Shown: one piece after another, positions 25,438 through 32,238 of the stretch
Layout of the letters: every line of letters begins with the position of its first letter
Position numbering within the stretch: position 1 is the first letter of the stretch
NCBI GenBank assembly: GCA_009778185.1
Contig: WRKG01000292.1
Location: 1 to 32,238, forward strand
Direction of reading: 5' to 3'
DNA length: 32,238 bases
Origin: Bacillota bacterium
GTDB taxonomy: Bacteria; Bacillota; Clostridia; Lachnospirales; WQUN01
Notes under the pieces: generated by a model
The model's input: only the letters and a program-made list of their open reading frames with translations
Told to the model about the DNA's origin: nothing
The model's database searches: none
Position numbers and translations under genes: made by a program

Positions 25438-25596
25438 ATGAACTACAAAATTGACCTACAATTTGACCATGAGGCGGAAGTTTGGATTGCGACAAGCGAA
25501 GATGTATACGGGCTTGTTTTGGAAGATGAATCTTGCGACAGATTGCTGGCAAGAGTAAAACTTGCTGTGCCTGAATTGTTGGAATTAGAGCAATAA
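25438..25596 (+). CDS. 52-aa DUF1902/HicB-like protein
   Basis: MNYKIDLQFDHEAEVWIATSEDVYGLVLEDESCDRLLARVKLAVPELLELEQ, translated by hand; ggagg RBS. Confidence 0.6.
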   Translation: MNYKIDLQFDHEAEVWIATSEDVYGLVLEDESCDRLLARVKLAVPELLELEQ

Positions 25597-25650
25597 ACGT
25601 TGTTTTGAAACGCACAAAAATAAATCATAAATTTTGAAAAGGAGTACAAA

Positions 25651-26859
25651 ATGCAAAAAATCAAAAAAGCAGTCCTAGCCTATTCTGGCGGACTTGACAC
25701 ATCAATAATAATTCACTGGTTAAAAGAAAATTACGGCTGCGAAGTTATCGCCGTTGCGGCGGACGTTGGACAAGGCAGCGAACTTACTGGGCTTGAGCAA
25801 AAAGCCATAAACACAGGTGCATCCGCCTGTTTTATCGAAGATTTACGCAAGCAATTTGTGGAAGATTACATTTTTCCAACCGTGCAAGCACAGGCAATTT
25901 ATGAGCGGCAATATTTGCTCGGAACGGCGTTTGCTCGTCCTGTTATTGCGAAAAGGCTTGTGGAAATTGCCTTGCGCGAGGGAGCGGACGCAATCGCTCA
26001 CGGTTGCACAGGAAAGGGCAACGATCAAGTTCGCTTCGAACTGGCTGTAAAGGCGTTTGCTCCGCAAATGAAAATAATTGCTCCGTGGCGTGAATGGGAA
26101 ATAAAATCTCGTGAGGATGCAATCGAGTATGCTGAAGCCTGCAATATTCCCATTCCTGTTACACGAGAAACAAATTATTCCAAGGATAAAAATATTTGGC
26201 ACTTGTCCCACGAGGGTTTGGATTTGGAAGACCCTGCAAACGCGCCAAAATATGACAACATTTTGGAATTGGGTATAACTCCCGAAAAAGCCCCAAACAC
26301 GCCAACTTCCGTAACTATCGACTTTGAAAAAGGAATCCCAATCGCAATAAATAGCGAAAAAATGGACGGCGTAAAAATTGTTGAACTTCTCAATAAAATC
26401 GGCGGCGAAAACGGAATCGGCATTATCGATCTCATCGAAAATCGGCTTGTCGGCATGAAATCGCGCGGCGTGTACGAAACTCCCGGCGGAACAATCTTGT
26501 ATAAAGCCCACGCTTTACTGGAAACTTTAACGGTGGACAAAGAAACCGCTCGCATAAAAGAACATCTCGCAATAAAATTTGCCGATTTGGTTTATAATGG
26601 ACAATGGTTTACGCCGCTCCGTCAAGCGTTGTCAGCGTTTGTGGCAGAAACGCAACAAAAAGTCAGCGGTCAAGTTGTCTTAAAACTTTACAAGGGAAAT
26701 ATTATTCCGCAAGCGATAACTTCGCCATTTTCGCTGTACGATGCCGAACTTGCCTCGTTTGGCGAAAGCGATTACAATCAAAATGATTCGGCAGGATTTA
26801 TCAATTTATTTGGGTTGCCAATAAAAGTCGCCGCCCAGTTAGGACGTGAGCAAACATGA
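25651..26859 (+). CDS. argG: Argininosuccinate synthase
   Basis: [48 protein letters not shown]; aaggag RBS. Confidence 0.97.
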   Translation: MQKIKKAVLAYSGGLDTSIIIHWLKENYGCEVIAVAADVGQGSELTGLEQKAINTGASACFIEDLRKQFVEDYIFPTVQAQAIYERQYLLGTAFARPVIAKRLVEIALREGADAIAHGCTGKGNDQVRFELAVKAFAPQMKIIAPWREWEIKSREDAIEYAEACNIPIPVTRETNYSKDKNIWHLSHEGLDLEDPANAPKYDNILELGITPEKAPNTPTSVTIDFEKGIPIAINSEKMDGVKIVELLNKIGGENGIGIIDLIENRLVGMKSRGVYETPGGTILYKAHALLETLTVDKETARIKEHLAIKFADLVYNGQWFTPLRQALSAFVAETQQKVSGQVVLKLYKGNIIPQAITSPFSLYDAELASFGESDYNQNDSAGFINLFGLPIKVAAQLGREQT

Positions 26860-28241
26860 GCAAAACTTTAACAGGACGTATGCAAGCCGAAATTAACGAA
26901 GATGTCCACGATTTTAACCAATCCATTATCGAGGACAGAACTCTGTTTGAGTGGGATATAATGGGCAGTTTGGCGCACGTTTATATGTTAGCCGAACGAG
27001 GAATTTTGACAACCGAGGAATCCGAAACAATTTCGGAGGGCTTGACACAAATTTTAGAGGATATAAATTACGGCAAAGTGGAATACGATTACGAGGCGGA
27101 AGATGTTCATATGTTCGTGGAAAATCTGCTAATAGAGCGGATTGGCGAAGTTGGTGGCAAGCTGCACACGGCACGCAGCCGCAACGATCAAGTTGCACTA
27201 GATTTGCGACTGTACGTCCGCCAAGAAATAATTGACACATTGACAAGTTTTTTTGATTTACAAAAAATTTTGCTAGAAACCGCCGAAAAGCACACAGAAA
27301 CAATAATGCCAGGTTATACGCATTTGCAACGTGCGCAGCCTATAACTTTGGCACATCATTTATTGGCGTATGTTGAAATGTTCGGCCGCGACGAAAGCCG
27401 TTTAAGGGACTGTTTTGTGCGAATGAATTACTCTCCGTTGGGCGCAGGAGCATTAGCAGGTACAACGTTTCCAATCAACAGAAAAACGGTTGCCAAAAAT
27501 TTGGAATTTGAAGCACCCACAAGAAACAGCCTCGACAGCGTAAGTGATCGCGACTTTTGCATAGAATTTGTCTCGTGTTTGGCAATAACTGCAATGCACC
27601 TTTCTCGGTTTGCGGAAGAGGTTATTTTGTGGTGTTCCTGGGAATTTCGTTTTGCGGAGCTACATGACAGCTTTGCGACAAGTTCGTCAATTATGCCGCA
27701 AAAGAAGAATCCCGACGTTGCGGAATTGGTGCGTGGCAAAACTGGCGTAGTTTACGGCGATTTAATGGCAATGTTGACAATAATGAAAGGCTTGCCGTTA
27801 GCCTACAACAAAGATATGCAGGAAGTCAAGCCGCTGTTAATAAACGCAATCAGCACCGTACAGGATTGTTTGGATATTTTTACGCCCATGTTAAGCACGC
27901 TAAAATTCAACAAAGAAAATATGCGAAAGGCAGTCGCAGAGGGATTTTTGAATGCAACAGATTGTGCCGATTATCTCACAAAAAAGGGAATGCCGTTTCG
28001 TACGGCGTACAAATTGGTTGGCGAGTTGGTAAATTTGTGCATAAAAAAACGTTGCTCTTTGGACGATTTGCCAATAGAGGAATATCGCGCAAAATCGGAA
28101 TTGTTCGAACGAGATATTTATGAAGTTATAAATATCGATAATTGCGTAAAGGCGCGTAGTTTGATTGGCGGTCCCGCGGCAAAAACGGTTAAAAATACTA
28201 TTCGGTTGTTGAAATCGGAGAAGTTTGGTAAAGGGAAATAA
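26856..28241 (+). CDS. argH: Argininosuccinate lyase
   Basis: [60 protein letters not shown] overlap with argG. Confidence 0.97.
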   Translation: MSKTLTGRMQAEINEDVHDFNQSIIEDRTLFEWDIMGSLAHVYMLAERGILTTEESETISEGLTQILEDINYGKVEYDYEAEDVHMFVENLLIERIGEVGGKLHTARSRNDQVALDLRLYVRQEIIDTLTSFFDLQKILLETAEKHTETIMPGYTHLQRAQPITLAHHLLAYVEMFGRDESRLRDCFVRMNYSPLGAGALAGTTFPINRKTVAKNLEFEAPTRNSLDSVSDRDFCIEFVSCLAITAMHLSRFAEEVILWCSWEFRFAELHDSFATSSSIMPQKKNPDVAELVRGKTGVVYGDLMAMLTIMKGLPLAYNKDMQEVKPLLINAISTVQDCLDIFTPMLSTLKFNKENMRKAVAEGFLNATDCADYLTKKGMPFRTAYKLVGELVNLCIKKRCSLDDLPIEEYRAKSELFERDIYEVINIDNCVKARSLIGGPAAKTVKNTIRLLKSEKFGKGK

Positions 28242-28247
28242 AAAAAC

Positions 28248-28310
28248 AAGGCACATTTGGGAATTGAACCCATAAACCGAAAGTTTTACCGTTTTTGCTG
28301 TCTGTGCCTT
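28248..28310 (-). other. tRNA-like hairpin (degenerate or truncated tRNA), also usable as argH terminator on + strand
   Basis: Minus strand: AAGGCACA...TGTGCCTT 8-bp closing stem and TGGG-TTCAATT-CCCA T-arm-like hairpin, only 63 nt with no clear D or anticodon arm. Plus strand: same stem followed by tttttgttatttt. Confidence 0.45.
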
Positions 28311-28392
28311 TTTGTTATTTTAACATTTATTTTTGTATAAAACAAGGTTGCATTTTGAATATAATATTTGGCAACCTAAAATAGGAGGAATC

Positions 28393-29670
28393 ATGCAAAA
28401 AATTATTATAAACAAGTTAGGTCCGATTGATTATGCGGAGTTGGAATGCACGAAGTGGATGGTGTTTATTGGTGCGCAGTCCACTGGGAAAAGTACGGTG
28501 GCTAAGGCTATTTTCTTTTTTAGGAAAGTTGGCGAAAGTATTTTTGACCTTTTGGTGGAAAATACCATGCTTACAAAAGTTTCAGATACGGAAAATTTTA
28601 CACATAAAATAATGACAGCTTTGAGTGAAAGATTTATGGATATATTTAGCTCTTTTGTCATGTCTAAAGATACATCTGTGCAATTTTACTATGCTAATGA
28701 AACATATATAAAAATATCGTTTTTGCTAGAAAATGATATAAATATCGACTTTAGTGAAAATATTGTACAATATTTAATTGAAGTTGATGCAGATATATTG
28801 ACTTACAGAGAATTGTCAACAGAATTGTCAAAAAGTTTTAGTAATTCTGAAAAAAATAGTAAATGGATTTACCGTGAAAGAGCAAAATTACGAAAGTTGT
28901 TTGAAGATAAATATAAAAATATTTATCTTCCAGCAGGACGTAGTATGATAAGTTTATTAGCTGAAAAATTAGACCGTATGCTTTTTACTATGAACGATTC
29001 CCAAAAACAAATGCTTGATTTCTGCATTCGTTGTTATTTAGAAGATGTTCTTGAGTTGCGACCAGTATTTAATAGTTTTTTAGAGCGTAAATTATCAAAA
29101 AAAACTGCGTTGGAATTAACCGAAAAGATTTTGAACGCCACATACAGCTACGGAGACGGAAATGAACGCCTAGAATTACCCAATGGTCAACATATAAGTT
29201 TGAGTAGGGCATCTTCTGGTCAGCAGGAAGTTGTGTGGGTAACAAATTTGTTAATCTATTCCTTGTTGCATGATAAACAAAAATTTGCATTCATAATAGA
29301 AGAACCCGAATCCAACCTATACCCAGAAACGCAAAAGCAACTAATCGACCTAATAGCCCTAACAGCCAACCAAGGCAACAACATAATAATAACAACGCAC
29401 AGCCCATATATTTTGGGCAGTATAAATAATTTGCTGTACGCTGGGCAGTTTGCCAAACAAAACGCCGAACTCGCCACAAAAGCAAGCAAAATCATCGACA
29501 AAGATTTTTGGATAGACAGAGCGGATTTATCCGCTTGGCACGTGAAAGACGGCACGGTTACAAATTGTATCGATGACGAAATTGGGTTAATCCAAGACGA
29601 ACTGATTGACGAAATTTCAGGCGTTATAAACAAAGAATACGCTGATTTGTTGGATATTGAGGAGGATTAG
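28393..29670 (+). CDS. AAA-family (OLD/ABC-like) ATPase
   Basis: Walker A GAQSTGKST, signature-like LSRASSGQQE, Walker B FAFIIEEPESNLYPE, H-loop IIITTHSPYIL; aggagg RBS before ATG 28393. Confidence 0.87.
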   Translation: MQKIIINKLGPIDYAELECTKWMVFIGAQSTGKSTVAKAIFFFRKVGESIFDLLVENTMLTKVSDTENFTHKIMTALSERFMDIFSSFVMSKDTSVQFYYANETYIKISFLLENDINIDFSENIVQYLIEVDADILTYRELSTELSKSFSNSEKNSKWIYRERAKLRKLFEDKYKNIYLPAGRSMISLLAEKLDRMLFTMNDSQKQMLDFCIRCYLEDVLELRPVFNSFLERKLSKKTALELTEKILNATYSYGDGNERLELPNGQHISLSRASSGQQEVVWVTNLLIYSLLHDKQKFAFIIEEPESNLYPETQKQLIDLIALTANQGNNIIITTHSPYILGSINNLLYAGQFAKQNAELATKASKIIDKDFWIDRADLSAWHVKDGTVTNCIDDEIGLIQDELIDEISGVINKEYADLLDIEED

Positions 29671-29672
29671 TA

Positions 29673-30107
29673 ATGCCAATTAACAATTTTGACTCTTGGT
29701 GTGATAAAAATCAACCAATAATAGTTTCGCAAGACGGGGGCAAAAATTCCCCTAAACACACGGCAATCAATGCAGCAGAACCTCCAGCATATGTAACACA
29801 ATACAAAATTGACGGCGTTATATTAAAAAACGAAACTTGCTGTGATTTTCTGGTTATTAACGAGGAAACTCGCATTGCTTATTTGATTGAATTAAAAGGA
29901 CACGGCATAGAAAAAGCAGTTGACCAACTAGAAAGCACCGAGAAAAAACTCAGCAAGCAACTGGAAAATTACGATTTGCGTTTTCGCATTATTGCAAAGC
30001 GATTTCCTAAACCAGCCCGTGAAACCACTAAATTTAAGAAATTTTGTCATAACAGGAAAAACAAAGTGATTCATAGATCGGGCGGTTATCTTGAAGAAGA
30101 AATTTAG
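29673..30107 (+). CDS. Small protein with PD-(D/E)XK-like motif, partner of upstream ATPase
   Basis: CDFLVINEETRIAYLIELKGHGIEKAVDQL (D...ExK pattern); 2 nt after the ATPase stop. Confidence 0.55.
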   Translation: MPINNFDSWCDKNQPIIVSQDGGKNSPKHTAINAAEPPAYVTQYKIDGVILKNETCCDFLVINEETRIAYLIELKGHGIEKAVDQLESTEKKLSKQLENYDLRFRIIAKRFPKPARETTKFKKFCHNRKNKVIHRSGGYLEEEI

Positions 30108-30125
30108 CCAAAAAGGAGTAACCCA

Positions 30126-30466
30126 ATGTTCCAAACTTACCTAACCACCGCCAAAGCCGCCTACCAAACAAACGAAAACGCAAAAACACCACACAACAAC
30201 CACCAATCCCTAGAATGATTTGCAGGTGCAGGAGGATTAGCATTAAGGCTTGAAAACGCCGAATTTTCAATTTAGAACCTGCCGAATTGGATTTGCTTTC
30301 GAGCGATTATACTTGTCAAGCGTTCAGTTATGCGGGAACAAGCGGCAGTTTTGCCGATGTGTGCGGAACGGTGTTCTATTATTATGCGGAATTTTTGCGA
30401 CAACTAAAGCCGAAAATATTTTTGGCAGAAAACATAGGAAAATCAATCACAAATGCGCTAATCTAG
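30126..30466 (+). pseudogene. Decayed C5-cytosine DNA methyltransferase fragment
   Basis: Frame from ATG 30126: ...NNHQSLE*FAGAGGLALRLENAEF (motif I with in-frame TGA), then frame change to SSDYTCQAFSYAGTSGSFADVCGTVFYYYAEFLRQLKPKIFLAENIGKSITNALI* (degenerate PCQ and ENV motifs). Confidence 0.8.
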
Positions 30467-30550
30467 GAGGGCAAAATGAATTGGAATTGTGATTTTTCCG
30501 ATTATTTACATATTATTTAGCGATTTTCTGATATTCCCCAAAATTCCCCC

Positions 30551-31267
30551 TCACTTTACCCTTGACAAAATTCTAACATTAAAATTTCTATCAAAACAAA
30601 ATTGCGCAACTTGCATCAACCTACTAACAACCTCAAAATCTACGGTAAACAAAAAAGCCTGGCTTAAATCTTCCGTTAAAATATAGTTGACTGCATATCG
30701 TACATTTTGCGATATTTCCAAGTGGTCATTTTTTACCTTTGGCTTGCAATCATTGCAAATTATGCCCTCTTTGCAAAAAAAAGAGTTCACATTTTTATTA
30801 GCACAAATACAACAATGTCCCATTTCGGGAGCAACCCCGTTATTTAGCAAAAATCTCAATACAAAAACTGCGACCGCTTGTAAACCTAAATTTTTATTTA
30901 TATGTTGCAAGGTTTTCAATGTCAACTGCAAATTTTCGTTGCTTTCGGTGCGGTTTGGGATAACTTTTTCGCATATTTCCAAAATATATTGGGCGTAACA
31001 AAGGCTTTCGTAACTTTGACCAATCTCGTAAAAACCTGCTAAAATGTCCGCTTGCGTCATTGAGAAAAACTGGTTGCCTTCTGCGACAACATAATCGGCA
31101 TAAGTTAGCAGTTGCGAAGCCGCCAAAAACTTGCTTTTTGCCTTTCTTGCACCTTTTGCGTACACAAAAATAATGCCAATATCTTTGCAGAATATGGTCA
31201 ACCGTTTATCGGATTCGCCGATGGGCAACTCGCGCATAACAAGCCCTCTAATTTGCAGAGTTTTCAT
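30551..31267 (-). CDS. recO: DNA repair protein RecO
   Basis: IRGLVMRELPIGESDKRLTIFCKDIG, AKGARKAKSKF, C-terminal CCICANK...CKEGIICNDC zinc motif. Confidence 0.9.
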   Translation of the reverse strand: MKTLQIRGLVMRELPIGESDKRLTIFCKDIGIIFVYAKGARKAKSKFLAASQLLTYADYVVAEGNQFFSMTQADILAGFYEIGQSYESLCYAQYILEICEKVIPNRTESNENLQLTLKTLQHINKNLGLQAVAVFVLRFLLNNGVAPEMGHCCICANKNVNSFFCKEGIICNDCKPKVKNDHLEISQNVRYAVNYILTEDLSQAFLFTVDFEVVSRLMQVAQFCFDRNFNVRILSRVK

Positions 31268-32163
31268 AATTCGCGCGAGTCGTAACCCAAATTACGCAAC
31301 ATTAAATCGTTGTCGCGCCAGTGCTTGCGAACTTTTACCCAAATTTGCAAATTTAGGGGCGTATCTAGCAACCGCTCTATATCTTTGCGAGCGGCTGAAC
31401 CAATTTTTTTGAGCATTTCGCCACCTTTACCAATTATTATCGCCTTGTGAGATTCCCGTTCGCAATATATGGTTGCCTCTGTGTCAACTAAATTTCGCTT
31501 GGTGCGTTTTTTCATTTTGGATATTTCCACCGCAATACCGTGAGGAATCTCCTCCTGCAAAAAGGTCAATGCCTTTTCGCGTATCATTTCGGCGGCAATT
31601 TGGCGTTCTGGCTGATCGGTTATCATATCGTCAGGAAAATACTTCGGTCCAGTTGGCAAATATTTAGTTGCCGTTTGCAACAATTCGGCTAAATTATCCT
31701 GTTTGAGAGCGGAAATTGGCACAATATCGCAAAAGTCAAATCGTTTAGAGTACGCATCAATCGTAAGCAAAATATCGGGCTTTTTGACCGTATCCGATTT
31801 ATTTATTACCAAAATTACTTTAGAATTTTTGTCTAATATCGACAAAATAAATTCGTCAGCAGTCGGTATTTTTTCGGTTGGCTGTACAAGATACAGTATA
31901 ACATCAACGCCATTCAAAGAATTTTTAGCACTTTTTACCATATAATCTCCCAACTTGGTTTTGGGATTATGCAAACCAGGAGTATCTATAAAAACAATTT
32001 GGAAATCCTCTTCCGTTAAAATGCTGCGTATTTTGTTGCGCGTGGTTTGCGGACGATTTGAAACTATAGCAATTTTTTCGCCCACAAACGCATTCATTAA
32101 CGTGGATTTTCCCACATTTGGGCAACCTATCAACGATATAAAGCCCGATTTATACTTTTCCAA
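31264..32163 (-). CDS. era: GTPase Era
   Basis: GCPNVGKSTLMNAFVGEKIAIVSNRPQTTRNKI, DTPGLH, NKSD; C-terminal KH domain IIGKGGEMLKKIGSAARKDIE. Confidence 0.97.
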   Translation of the reverse strand: MEKYKSGFISLIGCPNVGKSTLMNAFVGEKIAIVSNRPQTTRNKIRSILTEEDFQIVFIDTPGLHNPKTKLGDYMVKSAKNSLNGVDVILYLVQPTEKIPTADEFILSILDKNSKVILVINKSDTVKKPDILLTIDAYSKRFDFCDIVPISALKQDNLAELLQTATKYLPTGPKYFPDDMITDQPERQIAAEMIREKALTFLQEEIPHGIAVEISKMKKRTKRNLVDTEATIYCERESHKAIIIGKGGEMLKKIGSAARKDIERLLDTPLNLQIWVKVRKHWRDNDLMLRNLGYDSREL

Positions 32164-32206
32164 AAAATGTTATCCCCTTTCTATTGCAAGATAAAACCGT
32201 GGGGCG

Positions 32207-32226
32207 CCCGCCTGCCGGCGGACAGG
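32207..32226. repeat. GC-rich palindrome family 2, inverted copy
   Basis: cccgcctgccggcggacagg is the reverse complement of cctgtccgccggcaggcggg. Confidence 0.7.
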
Positions 32227-32238
32227 CCGCCCCCCGCC

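Noticed and set aside
25843-26511. 222-aa minus-strand ORF inside argG
   Set aside because: Shadow ORF of a clear argG gene.
28248-28310. Functional tRNA gene
   Set aside because: Only 63 nt, no convincing D-arm or 5-bp anticodon stem; kept only as a tRNA-like element.

Overview
The window is about 32 kb and probably comes from a Firmicutes/Clostridia-like chromosome; that is inferred from gene order and codon style, not searched. It opens with a type II fatty-acid synthesis cluster: partial fabD, fabG, fabF, accB, fabZ, accC, an ICMT-like methyltransferase, and accD. Next is an accessory island (about 8.0-14.1 kb) encoding a Cdc48/VCP-like tandem AAA+ ATPase. It is preceded by four zinc-ribbon ORFs, three of them tandem paralogs, and one unknown helical protein. 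A (TA)13 tract sits between plausible -35 and -10 elements upstream of this operon. The island continues with duplicated small membrane ORFs and a small protein made of 16-aa repeats. Further on are a GH18 glycosidase, a hybrid histidine kinase plus HD-GYP response regulator pair, a GNAT, a threonine aldolase, a GH10 xylanase with CBM-like modules, a Doc/Fic toxin with an upstream small ORF, a Uma2-like nuclease, a DUF1902/HicB-like ORF, and argG-argH. After argH is a tRNA-like hairpin, then a probable defence remnant (OLD/AAA-type ATPase, PD-(D/E)XK-like partner, wrecked C5-cytosine methyltransferase), then recO and era on the minus strand. Intergenic regions carry a recurrent palindrome (GTAGGGGCGGATATTATCCGCCCG). 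A second palindrome (CCTGCCCGCCGGCAGGCGGG) appears in one place to be cleanly nested inside the first. The strongest candidate for an undescribed system is the Cdc48-like AAA+/zinc-ribbon operon with a possibly slippage-variable promoter. All family calls are from motif reading only; no searches were run.
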